A stretch of 64,000 nucleotides of DNA from Cupriavidus basilensis (GTDB lineage Bacteria; Pseudomonadota; Gammaproteobacteria; Burkholderiales; Burkholderiaceae), in assembly GCF_000876015.1 (NCBI RefSeq), contig NZ_BBQM01000019.1, positions 124,001 through 188,000 on the forward strand, written 5' to 3'. Positions 17,466 to 26,156 of the stretch are shown piece by piece. The notes below the pieces were generated by a model that was not told the DNA's origin, did not search any database, and saw only the letters and a program-made list of their open reading frames with translations. Made by a program: the position numbers and the translations under genes. How positions within the stretch are numbered: position 1 is the stretch's first letter; every line of letters begins with the position of its first letter.

Positions 17466-18071
17466 ATGAACCGAACCCTCAAGACCGCAATCGCGGCGGC
17501 GCTCGCCGTCGCCGCCACCAGCTATGCCAGCCCCTACTGGACGCTCTACCAGATGCGCGCGGCCATCCAGGCGCACGATGCCGACAAGTTCTCGCGCTAC
17601 GTCGACTACCCCGCCCTGCGCGAAAACCTCAAGGAGCAACTGACCGCGTCGCTGCAGCAGAAGCTCGGCGCGGCGCCGGCCCTGCGCGACACGCCGCTGG
17701 CCGGCATCGGCCAGGCCATCGGCCAGGCCGTCATCCACACCATGATCGACACGATGGTGTCGCCGGCCGGCGTGATGGCGCTGATGGCCGGCGAGAAGCC
17801 CGCCGCCGCGCCTTCGGCACCCTCAGCGCCGCCGGCATCCACCCCCGCCCCGCGGCAGGACTCGCCGGGCGCGGAAGACAGCGCACCGAAGCGCGAAGCC
17901 GCGAAGGACGCGATCAGGTATGCACTGTCCTACCGCGGCCTGAACACGGTCGAGGCGTCGGCCACGAAGGACAACGGCGAGCGCATCGTCATCGGTCTCA
18001 CGCGCGACGGCCTGTGGAGCTGGAAATGGAGCCGCATCGCCTTGCCGGACGTCGCCTTGCCCGCGCGCTAG
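17466..18071 (+). CDS. DUF2939 family envelope protein
   Basis: This 201-residue protein opens with a short basic lead and a hydrophobic segment (TLKTAIAAALAVAATSYASP), either a signal peptide or an anchor. PYWTLYQMRAAIQAHDADKF follows, the hallmark of DUF2939. Two mid-protein helices and an Ala/Pro/Ser linker (about 118-140) lead to a C-terminal beta region (SYRGLNTVEASATKDNG). Function unknown; relatives are predicted periplasmic or inner-membrane. It stands alone 168 bp after the glutamate dehydrogenase. The start at 17466 gives the clean signal. An ATG 60 nt upstream would bury it. Confidence 0.75.
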   Translation: MNRTLKTAIAAALAVAATSYASPYWTLYQMRAAIQAHDADKFSRYVDYPALRENLKEQLTASLQQKLGAAPALRDTPLAGIGQAIGQAVIHTMIDTMVSPAGVMALMAGEKPAAAPSAPSAPPASTPAPRQDSPGAEDSAPKREAAKDAIRYALSYRGLNTVEASATKDNGERIVIGLTRDGLWSWKWSRIALPDVALPAR

Positions 18072-18090
18072 CGCGCGGGAGGCGGCCGGC

Positions 18091-18345
18091 TCAGCGCACC
18101 CACTTGGCCTCGAGCAGCACCGCGGCCTTGATGGCCGCGACGGTCTCTTCCTCGCTGCGGAATTCGCCCAGCAGGCGCTTGGACTTGCCGCTCAGCACCG
18201 CGGCCTGCAAGGCCTTGGCAGAAGCCTCGGAGGTGCCCGGGTGCCAGCAGTAGCGCGCCGTCCAGGTGCCGTCCTGCAGGCGTTCGGCCACCCAGATGAC
18301 GCGGAAATCCTCGAACACAACCCCGAAAGGTTCGTCTTCGTCCAT
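18091..18345 (-). CDS. Small conserved-looking protein, unknown
   Basis: 84 residues starting MDEDEPFGVVFEDFRVIWVA. It has an aromatic-rich beta region (DGTWTARYCWHPGTSEASAK) and a basic C terminus ending EAKWVR. GGAGG lies 8 nt before the ATG at 18345, so translation is well supported. No signal or membrane segment. I do not recognise the family. It begins a 1.8-kb group of five small minus-strand genes, each with its own ribosome site. Confidence 0.65.
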   Translation of the reverse strand: MDEDEPFGVVFEDFRVIWVAERLQDGTWTARYCWHPGTSEASAKALQAAVLSGKSKRLLGEFRSEEETVAAIKAAVLLEAKWVR

Positions 18346-18560
18346 CACACATACCTCCAAGACTCGTGATCGCTCCCCTCGGACAACACGGCCGTGCGCG
18401 GGCGGCCGGTGCCAGCAAGGCTGTCCGGCCGCGATCGGCTTCGGCACGGGCAGCGTGTCGCCGTCTTGCGGCGATCTGATCGGTCAGGGCTGGAGGCCCC
18501 CCTGATTTTTGCGTGATGCTAGCATGCGGCGCGGCGGTTCTGCCAGCGGTGCCGGCCGCC

Positions 18561-18929
18561 TCAGGTGGGGGGAATGTCGTGGCTGCCGCGTACCAGCAGG
18601 TCGGCCGGGCCGTCGCCCAGCACGCGCGGGCGGCGTGGCTGCAGTTCCAGCCCGAGGCGGATCAGCAGCTCGAACGCATCCGCCAGCAGATGCTGCTGGC
18701 GCGGCAGCAGGCTGGCGTACGGCATGTCGTAGATGGACTGGTGGGCACCGCGCGTGCCCTTGAGGCCGCGGTCGCGCGCCATGTCGGACAGCAGCGCGGC
18801 GAAGCCGTGCAGGTCCTCGGCGGCCAGGGCGGTGTTGAGCACGGCCGCCAGCACGTGTGGCGGCGACGAACCCCAGCCTATGGCGTCGGCGTTGGCCGCG
18901 CCCTTTTCGGATGCATCGAATGAGTTCAT
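18561..18929 (-). CDS. Hypothetical 122-residue protein
   Basis: The protein opens MNSFDASEKGAANADAIGWG and contains helical blocks (PPHVLAAVLNTALAAEDLHG, FAALLSDMARDRGLKGTRG, LADAFELLIRLGLELQPRR) without Cys clusters, signal or membrane segments. Codon choice fits the genome. The ribosome site (GGGG) is weaker than its neighbours'. No family recognised. The flanks 18346-18560 and 18930-19003 show no feature. Confidence 0.55.
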   Translation of the reverse strand: MNSFDASEKGAANADAIGWGSSPPHVLAAVLNTALAAEDLHGFAALLSDMARDRGLKGTRGAHQSIYDMPYASLLPRQQHLLADAFELLIRLGLELQPRRPRVLGDGPADLLVRGSHDIPPT

Positions 18930-19003
18930 ACCCCGATTAACGACCGCGACCCGCCGCCATGTAGGCCGGGACGCAAAACTTCTGGCGCGCGCGGCACCGC
19001 CGC

Positions 19004-19255
19004 TCAGTCCGCCGCATAGGCAACATGGTCCACCGTGGCATCGATCAGGCGGCAGGCGCGCGCCTGGGCACGGTCCGCCACCTCCAGCAGATCGCCCTGC
19101 TCATGGCCCATCCACGACTGCAGCGGCGAAGGATTGCGCACCTCCCCCTTGCCCTCCCGCACGATCGACGCGCTCACCAGGCAGCCGCGCGCGTGCTGCT
19201 GCACCGAGATCAGGACCACGTGGCCGCGGTAGTGCAGCGTTCTCGATTCGCTCAT
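19004..19255 (-). CDS. Small hypothetical protein
   Basis: 83 residues beginning MSESRTLHYRGHVVLISVQQ and ending VDHVAYAAD, predicted mostly beta strands at the N terminus and one helix (LLEVADRAQARACRLIDATV). GGGAG sits 6 nt before the ATG at 19255. I do not recognise it. The layout, a short beta-hairpin lead then one helix, recalls small stress-type proteins of beta-proteobacteria, but that is only an impression. Confidence 0.6.
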   Translation of the reverse strand: MSESRTLHYRGHVVLISVQQHARGCLVSASIVREGKGEVRNPSPLQSWMGHEQGDLLEVADRAQARACRLIDATVDHVAYAAD

Positions 19256-19321
19256 GATGTCTCCCTTTGCCGGGCATCGTAGCATGCCGCGGCGCAACGG
19301 GAGCGCGGCGCCGGCAGCGGG

Positions 19322-19564
19322 TCAGACACACTCCAGCGGCCGCTCGTGCGGGCGCCGCCCCATGCGCCAGACATTGGGCGGGTCGCCGTGGGCCGCGTTC
19401 TGGAACATCCACGCGCCGCACACCGTGCAGTGCCACGGCCGGTCCACCCAGCGCGAGTTGATCTCCAGGCCGAGCGCGCCCGCGCCGGACGCGGCCAGGT
19501 TCTCGTGCGGCAGCACCGAGGCCGGCGCGCCGACGAGCAGATGGCAGGGATCGCAAGCCTGCAT
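19322..19564 (-). CDS. Small protein with two CxxC pairs, possible zinc ribbon
   Basis: This 80-residue protein has CDPCH at residues 4-8 and CTVCG at about 46-50. Two CxxC knuckles about 40 residues apart are the usual ligands of a structural zinc. The C-terminal part (PPNVWRMGRRPHERPLECV) is basic. GGAG lies 7 nt before the ATG at 19564. No signal peptide. Function unknown; a zinc-ribbon nucleic-acid or protein-binding role would be typical but is inferred. Confidence 0.6.
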   Translation of the reverse strand: MQACDPCHLLVGAPASVLPHENLAASGAGALGLEINSRWVDRPWHCTVCGAWMFQNAAHGDPPNVWRMGRRPHERPLECV

Positions 19565-19597
19565 GCCGTTACTCCAACGAGGCCGCCGGCGGCCGCT

Positions 19598-19879
19598 TCA
19601 CGAAGCGCCGCCGAACGGGTCGGCCGCGCCCTGGCCCGGCAACTCGGCCAGGTCGAATTCGTCGCGCGCCTTGTCCACCACGATGCGGATGCTCTTCTCG
19701 AAGCCGCTGGCATTGCCGAATGCCTTCATGTCCCAGTTGCGCCCGCGCGCGTCGCGCGGCTGCGCCTGCGGCAACGGCACGCGCACCTTCGCGCCGTCCT
19801 CGATGATGTCGTCGATACGCTGGATGCGCCGGCTCACCTCGTCCTGCAAGGCCCGTGCAGAGCGTTCGCGTTTGGCCAT
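19598..19879 (-). CDS. Hypothetical 93-residue protein
   Basis: It opens MAKRERSARALQDEVSRRIQ with a charged amphipathic helix, continues DDIIEDGAKVRVPLPQAQPRD and ends in an acidic helix and GQGAADPFGGAS. GAGGAG lies 7 nt before the ATG at 19879, which decides the start over a longer frame with no ribosome site. No family recognised. It is the first gene, in transcription order, of the small-protein group, and the next gene starts 33 bp downstream. Confidence 0.6.
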   Translation of the reverse strand: MAKRERSARALQDEVSRRIQRIDDIIEDGAKVRVPLPQAQPRDARGRNWDMKAFGNASGFEKSIRIVVDKARDEFDLAELPGQGAADPFGGAS

Positions 19880-20204
19880 CGTCCACTCCTCGTCGTTGCG
19901 ACCGGATGCTGCGGAAACCCGATGCCGCGAAAAAAGGCCGCGGCGATGCCGGCGCCTGCAGCGAACAAACGTCTGTTCCGAAAGACATGCAGAGCGCGCG
20001 GCCACGCCTTGATTGTAGAGTCAGCGCCGGAGCACTACAAACCCGATCATCTGCCCGCGTTCGCGCAAAGCGCCGATGTTTTTCCGGCCATGACGACATG
20101 GCTTCGATCCTTCGCGGCAATGGCCCGGCAATTACGTAAATTGACCGATGCGCGGGTATTGCGGATATTCGAACATTTTTCGGATGCAAAAAGAAGCGCG
20201 GACA

Positions 20205-20241
20205 AAAAGAAAAAACCCGCACAGTCTTCACTGTGCGGGTT
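20205..20241 (-). terminator. Terminator of tRNA-Pro
   Basis: AACCCGCACAGT (20214-20225) pairs perfectly with ACTGTGCGGGTT (20230-20241) across a CTTC loop (GAAG on the minus strand). A U run follows on the minus strand, 11 bp beyond the tRNA 3' end. The rest of 20006-20204 has no recognised feature. Confidence 0.85.
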
Positions 20242-20252
20242 TCTCATGATGC

Positions 20253-20329
<77 letters not shown>

Positions 20330-20386
20330 AAAGAAAAAGATTATATCAGAAGCATTTGCTCGCTGGCTAGACCCTTGATGCACTTT

Positions 20387-20818
20387 TTACTGGTGCCGCG
20401 CGATCTGCCGAAGCTGCGCGAGCAGGTGCTGGACTTCCACCAGCTCATTGCGCAGGTTGTTGATGTCGAGCGAGAAGACCGGCGCCTCGTCGGCCGCCGC
20501 CGCGACCGCGGCCTGCTCTTCCTCAGCCGGCGCATGGCCGTGCTGCCGCCCTTCGTCGAGGCGGTTGCGCGCGCCGTTGATGGTGAAGCCCTGCTCGTAC
20601 AGCAGGTCGCGGATGCGGCGGATCAGCAGGACTTCATGGTGCTGGTAGTAGCGCCGGTTGCCGCGCCGCTTGACCGGCTTGAGCTGCGTGAATTCCTGCT
20701 CCCAGTACCGCAGCACGTGCGGCTTGACAGCGCAAAGCTCGCTGACTTCGCCGATGGTGAAGTAGCGCTTGGCGGGAATCGGCGGCAACGAAATGCGTTC
20801 GCTGGGTCTTTCCGACAT
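20387..20818 (-). CDS. MerR-family regulator downstream of ihfA
   Basis: This 143-residue protein has the MerR winged helix at residues about 18-85: KRYFTIGEVSELCAVKPHVL, RYWEQEFTQLKPVKRRGNRR, then IRRIRDLLYEQGFTINGARN. A charged linker and a C-terminal coiled coil (INNLRNELVEVQHLLAQLRQ) follow. There are no Cys residues for metal sensing. Its place after ihfA and before tRNA-Pro is widely conserved in beta- and gammaproteobacteria, and its regulon is generally uncharacterised. A 213-bp gap with no visible feature separates it from ihfA. Confidence 0.88.
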   Translation of the reverse strand: MSERPSERISLPPIPAKRYFTIGEVSELCAVKPHVLRYWEQEFTQLKPVKRRGNRRYYQHHEVLLIRRIRDLLYEQGFTINGARNRLDEGRQHGHAPAEEEQAAVAAAADEAPVFSLDINNLRNELVEVQHLLAQLRQIARHQ

Positions 20819-21031
20819 ACGGTGAATGGGCGGGCTTCAGGCCGTGCCGGCAGTGGTTGGCATGCCCGCGCGGACAGGTGCGCGGGCACGCGGGGCGATT
20901 CGGTACGGCAACCGAAGCGGCAATCGAAACGACGGACAGATGAGCAGGATAGCGACTGGCGGCGCGGCTGGCAAACCGGCGTGAACCGGCGACGTGAACG
21001 CGCGACGCCAGTTCGCGGCGTCAGCCCGCGG

Positions 21032-21451
21032 TCAGCCCGTCACCGCGATGCCGGCGCGTTCCTCCACCAGCGCCTTGAGCTTCTGGCTGGCATGGAACGT
21101 CACCACGCGCCGCGCGGTAATGGGAATGATCTCGCCGGTCTTGGGATTGCGCCCGGGGCGTTGCGGCTTGTCGCGCAGCTGGAAGTTGCCGAAGCCGGAC
21201 AGCTTGACGCTGTCGCCGTGTTCCAGCGCTTCGCGAATCACGTCGAAGAAGGCCTCGACCATGTCCTTGGATTCGCGCTTGTTGAGACCGACCTGGTCGA
21301 ACAGCATTTCGGCGAGCTCGGCCTTGGTGAGCGTGGGTACCTCGGCGGCACGGGCGTCGGCGGCCTCGTCGTCGAGCGATGCTGCCTGCCGGTCGCCTGC
21401 CTCACCCATTGCTGCGGCCATGAGATGCGCGTGTCGATCGTTCATTGTCAT
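21032..21451 (-). CDS. ihfA: Integration host factor subunit alpha
   Basis: This 139-residue DNA-bending protein has the full HU/IHF core from residue 40: LTKAELAEMLFDQVGLNKRE, VKLSGFGNFQLRDKPQRPGR, then NPKTGEIIPITARRVVTFHA, whose proline inserts in the minor groove. The first ~40 residues are an acidic, alanine-rich extension absent from the 99-residue E. coli protein but usual in this bacterial group. Two overlapping ATGs (21451 and 21445) are equivalent. The gene follows pheT by 80 bp, as in many proteobacteria. Confidence 0.95.
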   Translation of the reverse strand: MTMNDRHAHLMAAAMGEAGDRQAASLDDEAADARAAEVPTLTKAELAEMLFDQVGLNKRESKDMVEAFFDVIREALEHGDSVKLSGFGNFQLRDKPQRPGRNPKTGEIIPITARRVVTFHASQKLKALVEERAGIAVTG

Positions 21452-21530
21452 TCAGTGTGCGATCCGCCCGGATGCGGATGTCCGGGCGCTCCATTGTCAT
21501 GTCGTCACGCCAGCCGGCGTGCCCGCTGGT

Positions 21531-23978
21531 TCAGCCGCGCAGCCGCGCCTGGAAGGCAGCGCCCGCGGCTTCGACCATGCAGCGCACCGCGCTGTCGACG
21601 GTTTCGTCCTGGAGGGTCGCCCCAGTATCTTGCAAGGTCAGGCGGAACGCAAGGCTTTTCTCGTCCGCGCCGATGGCCGCGGAAGCGGCCTTCGGGCGGA
21701 ACTCGTCGAACAGCGCGAGGCTCTGGCAGTAGCGCCCGTAGCCCTGTTTTTCGAGCGCCGCGCGCATGGTGTCGAGCAGGTCCTGCACGCGCACGGCCTG
21801 CTTCACCACCAGCGCCAGGTCGCGCACCGCGGCCGGGAACCTGGAGATTTCGGTGTAGCCCGGCAGCCCCACTTCGCGCAGCGCCTGCAGGTCCAGCTCG
21901 AACACCACCGGCGCCTGGCTGAGCTCGTATTCCTGCAGCCAGCGCGGATGCAGTTCGCCGATCACGCCGGCCGGCTTGCCGTCGATCAGCACCTGCGCGG
22001 CGCGGCCCGGGTGCAGCGCCGGATGCGAGACCGGCTCGAAGCGCGCCACGCGCGGATGCAGCAGCGCCTCGACGTCGCCCTTGACGTCGAAGAAGTCCAC
22101 CGGGCGCGTGGCCACGCCCCACTGTTCCTCGAAGGCCGGGCCGTAGGCGATGCCGCCGGCCACCAGCGGCTGGCGATAGCCTGCCACGGTCAGGCCGCCG
22201 TCCGCCACCGACGCGTCGCGGTGGAACACGCGGCCGACCTCGAACAGGCGCACGCGCGAGGCCTTGCGGTTGAGGTTGTAGCGCACCTTGTCGAGCAGGC
22301 CGCCGATCAGCGTCGAGCGCATCACGGCAAGCTGGCTGGCGATCGGGTTGAGCAGGCGGATCGGGTTGTCGTTGGCGGCGAAGTCGCGTTCCCACTTCTC
22401 TTCGACAAAGGCGAAGTTGATCACTTCCTGGTAGTCGCGCGCGGCGATCGCGTGGCGCACCACGTGGTTGGAGCGGCGCGCCTCGCCGGTCGGGCGCATC
22501 TCGCTCTCGGCCACCGGCGGGCGCGCCGGGATGCGCTCGAAGCCGTAGATGCGCGCGACTTCCTCGATCAGGTCTTCCTCGATCTCGATGTCGAAGCGGT
22601 AGCTCGGCGGCGTCACCACGAACACTTCGCCGTCGGCGCCCTGCTCGCGCGTGAACTGCAGCCGCAGGCGCTGGAACACGTCGGTGATTTCCGCCGACGA
22701 CAGCGCGATGCCGAGCACGCGCTCGGCGCGCGCCACGCGCAGGCGCACCGGCTTGCGCTGCGGCAGGTTGACGATCTGGTCGTCGACCGGGCCGGCCTGG
22801 CCGCCGCAGATCTCGAGAATCAGCGCGCTGATGCGCTCGATGTGCTCGACCGTGGTGGCGTAGTCCACGCCGCGCTCGAAGCGGTGGCCCGCGTCGGTGG
22901 CGAAGTTGTAGCGGCGCGAGCGGCCCTGGATCGCCTCGGGCCACCAGAACGCGGCTTCGAGGTAGATGTTGGCGGTGTCGAGCGAGACCGCGGTGCTGTC
23001 GCCGCCCATGATGCCGGCCAGGCTCTCGATTTCCTTGTCGTCGGCGATCACGCCGACCTGCTCGTCGAGCTCCACGGTGTTGCCGTTGAGCAGCTTGAGC
23101 TGCTCGCCCTTGCGGCCCCAGCGCACGTCGAGCCCGCCGTGGATCTTGTCCAGGTCGAACACGTGCGAGGGGCGGCCCAGCTCGAGCATCACGTAGTTGG
23201 AGATGTCCACCAGCGCGGAGATGCTGCGCTGGCCGGCGCGCTCGAGGCGCTGCACCATCCAGGCCGGCGTGGCCGCGCGCGCGTTCACGCCGCGGATCAC
23301 GCGGCCGGAGAAGCGGCCGCACAGGTCGGGCGCCGACACCTTGACCGGCAGCTTGTCGGCCAGCGTCACCGCGACCGGCTTCATCTCCGGCAGCGTCAGC
23401 ACGGCGCCGGTGAGCGCGGCGACTTCGCGCGCCACGCCGTGGATCGACAGGCAGTCCGCCTTGTTGGGCGTGAGCTTGATGACGAAGACCTGGTCGTCGA
23501 GGTCCAGGTACTGGCGGATGTCCTGCCCGACCGGCGCGTCCGGCGGCAGGATCATCAGGCCGCCGTGGTCTTCCGACAGCTTGAGCTCGCGCGCCGAGCA
23601 CAGCATGCCGAAGCTGTCCACGCCGCGCAGCTTGCCGACCTTGATCTCGAACGGCTTGCCGCCCGCCTCGGCCGGCGGCAGCACCGCGCCGACCAGCGCG
23701 CACGGCACCAGGATGCCGGGCGCCACGTTGGGCGCGCCGCACACGATCTGCAGCGTCTGGCCGGTGCCGGCATCGACCTGGCACACGTTGAGGCGGTCGG
23801 CGTTGGGATGGCGCTCGGTGGCGAGCACGCGGGCCACCACCACCTTGTCGAACGGCGGCGCGACCGGGCCGACCTCTTCCACCTCCAGCCCGGCCATCGT
23901 CAGGCTGTGCGAGAGCGCGTCGGTAGTGACCTTGTCGGGATTGACGAAACTGCGAAGCCAGGATTCCGAGAATTGCAT
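21531..23978 (-). CDS. pheT: Phenylalanyl-tRNA synthetase beta subunit
   Basis: 815 residues opening MQFSESWLRSFVNPDKVTTD. The tRNA-binding fold occupies about residues 40-150, the B3/4 editing region about 200-400, B5 about 410-480, the catalytic-like core about 490-700 and the FDX-ACB anticodon-binding domain ends the protein. Length is as expected (about 800). It forms an alpha2-beta2 enzyme with PheS, whose gene ends after PheT starts would be expected: 69 bp separate pheS stop and pheT start here, suggesting one transcript. Confidence 0.96.
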   Translation of the reverse strand: MQFSESWLRSFVNPDKVTTDALSHSLTMAGLEVEEVGPVAPPFDKVVVARVLATERHPNADRLNVCQVDAGTGQTLQIVCGAPNVAPGILVPCALVGAVLPPAEAGGKPFEIKVGKLRGVDSFGMLCSARELKLSEDHGGLMILPPDAPVGQDIRQYLDLDDQVFVIKLTPNKADCLSIHGVAREVAALTGAVLTLPEMKPVAVTLADKLPVKVSAPDLCGRFSGRVIRGVNARAATPAWMVQRLERAGQRSISALVDISNYVMLELGRPSHVFDLDKIHGGLDVRWGRKGEQLKLLNGNTVELDEQVGVIADDKEIESLAGIMGGDSTAVSLDTANIYLEAAFWWPEAIQGRSRRYNFATDAGHRFERGVDYATTVEHIERISALILEICGGQAGPVDDQIVNLPQRKPVRLRVARAERVLGIALSSAEITDVFQRLRLQFTREQGADGEVFVVTPPSYRFDIEIEEDLIEEVARIYGFERIPARPPVAESEMRPTGEARRSNHVVRHAIAARDYQEVINFAFVEEKWERDFAANDNPIRLLNPIASQLAVMRSTLIGGLLDKVRYNLNRKASRVRLFEVGRVFHRDASVADGGLTVAGYRQPLVAGGIAYGPAFEEQWGVATRPVDFFDVKGDVEALLHPRVARFEPVSHPALHPGRAAQVLIDGKPAGVIGELHPRWLQEYELSQAPVVFELDLQALREVGLPGYTEISRFPAAVRDLALVVKQAVRVQDLLDTMRAALEKQGYGRYCQSLALFDEFRPKAASAAIGADEKSLAFRLTLQDTGATLQDETVDSAVRCMVEAAGAAFQARLRG

Positions 23979-24047
23979 GGCGCTTCTGATCCGGTAAGTA
24001 TTCTGTTCTGTTGAGTCGGTGACGTTAGGCTCTGGCGCGCGGGCGCC

Positions 24048-25079
24048 TCAGGCGAACTGGCGCAGGAAACGCGCGTCGCCTTCGAAGAACAGGCGCAGGT
24101 CGTTGATGCCGTAGCGGAGCATGGTCAGGCGTTCGAGGCCGGAGCCGAAGGCGAAGCCGATATAGCGCTCGGGGTCCAGCCCCATGTTGCGCAGCACGTT
24201 CGGGTGCACCTGGCCCGAGCCCGAGATCTCCAGCCATCTGCCGTTGCCGAAAGCCATGTCGATTTCCGCCGACGGCTCGGTGAACGGGAAGTACGACGGG
24301 CGGAAGCGCACCTGGATGTCGTCGCGCTCGAAGAACTTGCGCAGGAAGTCGGTGTACACGCCCTTCAGGTCGGCGAAGCTCACGTCCTCGCCGATCCACA
24401 GGCCCTCGACCTGGTTGAACATCGGCGAGTGCGTGGCGTCGCTGTCGACGCGGTACGTGCGGCCCGGGCAGATCACCTTGATCGGCGGCATCGCGCGGCC
24501 CTTGTACTTCTCCACGTGCATGCGCGCGTAGCGGACCTGCATCGGGCTGGTGTGGGTGCGCAGCAGCAGGAGCTTGCCCTCGCTGTCGCGGCCGTCCACG
24601 TAGAAGGTGTCCTGCATCGAGCGCGCCGGATGGTTGTCCGGGTTGTTCAGCGCGGTGAAGTTCATCCAGTCGGTCTCGATCTCGGGGCCGTCGGCCACGT
24701 CGAAGCCGACCGAGCCGAAGATCTGCTCGACGCGCTCCCAGGTGCGCATCACCGGGTGCAGGCTGCCGCGCGCCACGGCGCGCCCGGGCAGCGTGACGTC
24801 GATGGCCTCGGCAGCCAGCCGCGCGTTCATCAGCGCGTCGGCCAGCGCCTGGCGGCGCGCGTTGAGCGCGGCCTCGACCTGCTGCTTGGCCTGGTTGATG
24901 CGCGCGCCTTCGCTCTTGCGCGCCTCCGGGTCGAGCTTGCCGAGGCTCTTGAGCAGCTCGGTGAGCGCGCCGGTCTTGCCGAGAAAGCGGGCTTTTTCGT
25001 TTTCCAGCGAGGCGTTGTCGTTGGCGGCGGCGAAGGCGGCCTGGGCGTCGGCGACGATTTGATCCGGATCCAGAGACAT
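24048..25079 (-). CDS. pheS: Phenylalanyl-tRNA synthetase alpha subunit
   Basis: 343 residues. An N-terminal coiled coil (residues 1-85) binds tRNA, and class II motifs follow: HPVMRTWERVEQIFGSVGF (motif 1 region), FRPSYFPFTEPSAEIDM (motif 2) and GFAFGSGLERLTMLRYGIND (motif 3). The start at 25079 gives the standard MSLDPDQIVADAQAAF. A longer frame upstream has no family similarity. It lies 325 bp after rplT with a strong hairpin between, so expression may be partly separate from the ribosomal genes. Confidence 0.95.
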   Translation of the reverse strand: MSLDPDQIVADAQAAFAAANDNASLENEKARFLGKTGALTELLKSLGKLDPEARKSEGARINQAKQQVEAALNARRQALADALMNARLAAEAIDVTLPGRAVARGSLHPVMRTWERVEQIFGSVGFDVADGPEIETDWMNFTALNNPDNHPARSMQDTFYVDGRDSEGKLLLLRTHTSPMQVRYARMHVEKYKGRAMPPIKVICPGRTYRVDSDATHSPMFNQVEGLWIGEDVSFADLKGVYTDFLRKFFERDDIQVRFRPSYFPFTEPSAEIDMAFGNGRWLEISGSGQVHPNVLRNMGLDPERYIGFAFGSGLERLTMLRYGINDLRLFFEGDARFLRQFA

Positions 25080-25273
25080 GGCGGCGGTCGGCGATAAATT
25101 TGGCGTCCGGGTCACGGGAAGGGCCCGGGCGTGGGTTGGCACTAGGTGCGATGTGGGTGCCGGGCCCCGCGCGGCACCGGGAGCGGCGCGGGGCTCGTTT
25201 CGGATGCCGTCTCGCCCGCCGCGCCCGCCTGGCCGGCGGCGCGCAAGAAGACACAAACGGCATTCGAAATGAA

Positions 25274-25299
25274 AACGGGGCTCGGTGAGGAGCCCCGTT
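25274..25299 (-). terminator. Hairpin in the rplT-pheS gap (attenuator or terminator)
   Basis: AACGGGGCTC (25274-25283) pairs with GAGCCCCGTT (25290-25299) across a 6-nt loop. On the minus strand TTTTCATTT follows. The hairpin is in the position of the E. coli pheST attenuator, but I found no Phe-rich leader peptide before it. The 325-bp gap otherwise shows GC-rich sequence without a gene. Confidence 0.6.
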
Positions 25300-25404
25300 C
25301 TTGCAGGTCCGCCGGACGCGAATCCGGTGGAGATGCTGTCGACCTTGCGGTCGGTGCTTGCCCCCGGCCCGCCGCGCAGCTAGCGCGCCGGGCCGGAGCC
25401 GGCA

Positions 25405-25761
25405 TCAGGCAACGGAGGCTTTCACCTGGTTGACGATGGCGGCAAAGGCAGGCTTGTCATGGATGGCCATGTCCGACAGCACCTTGCGGTCCAGTTCAAT
25501 CGAGGCCTTCTTCAGACCGTTCATGAACACGCTGTAGGTCAGGCCATGCTCGCGCGTCGCGGCATTGATACGCGCAATCCAGAGCGCGCGGAACACGCGC
25601 TTCTTGTTGCGGCGATCGCGGTACGCGTACTGGCCGGCACGCATGACCGCCTGCTTGGCGATGCGGTAGACGTTATTGCGACGGCCGCGGAAACCCTTGG
25701 CAGCGTCGATGACTTTCTTGTGGCGGGCCCGTGCAGTGACCCCACGCTTGACTCGAGGCAT
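25405..25761 (-). CDS. rplT: Ribosomal protein bL20
   Basis: 118 residues with the whole family sequence: MPRVKRGVTARARHKKVIDA, GRRNNVYRIAKQAVMRAGQY, then ARINAATREHGLTYSVFMNG. It binds 23S rRNA early in 50S assembly and, in E. coli, represses its own operon. It follows rpmI by 28 bp in the conserved infC-rpmI-rplT order. Confidence 0.98.
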   Translation of the reverse strand: MPRVKRGVTARARHKKVIDAAKGFRGRRNNVYRIAKQAVMRAGQYAYRDRRNKKRVFRALWIARINAATREHGLTYSVFMNGLKKASIELDRKVLSDMAIHDKPAFAAIVNQVKASVA

Positions 25762-25789
25762 GAAATGCTCCTTTCGTTTTCGTTAGGGG

Positions 25790-25987
25790 TTATGCGTAGG
25801 GCATCATTGCGCGAACGGACTTCAGGTTCGTCTCATGGACGTCCTGGGTGCCGCGCAGTTGACGCTTGTTCTTGGTGGTCTTCTTGGTCAGGATGTGACG
25901 CTTGAAGGCCTGGCCACGCTTGAACGAACCGTTCGGACGCGCAGTAAAGCGCTTGGAAGCGCTTTTCTTGGTCTTCATCTTCGGCAT
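25790..25987 (-). CDS. rpmI: Ribosomal protein bL35
   Basis: 65 residues, MPKMKTKKSASKRFTARPNG through GTQDVHETNLKSVRAMMPYA, the full length of the family and very basic. The start at 25987 gives the canonical MPKMKTK opening, with GGAG 10 nt upstream. It lies between infC and rplT. Confidence 0.97.
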   Translation of the reverse strand: MPKMKTKKSASKRFTARPNGSFKRGQAFKRHILTKKTTKNKRQLRGTQDVHETNLKSVRAMMPYA

Positions 25988-26156
25988 GAAAAACTCCAGC
26001 TCTATGACATGCATGCAGGTGGCCGGCTGGCGCCGACGCTTGCATGACCCGCATCCACTTGTTGTTGCGCGGCGCCCCGAGGGGCTGTCCGCGCCGTATT
26101 CGCGCACCGCCGCGCCCGGCGGAATTCTCCACCTGGCCGCGGCGACGCGCAGAATC

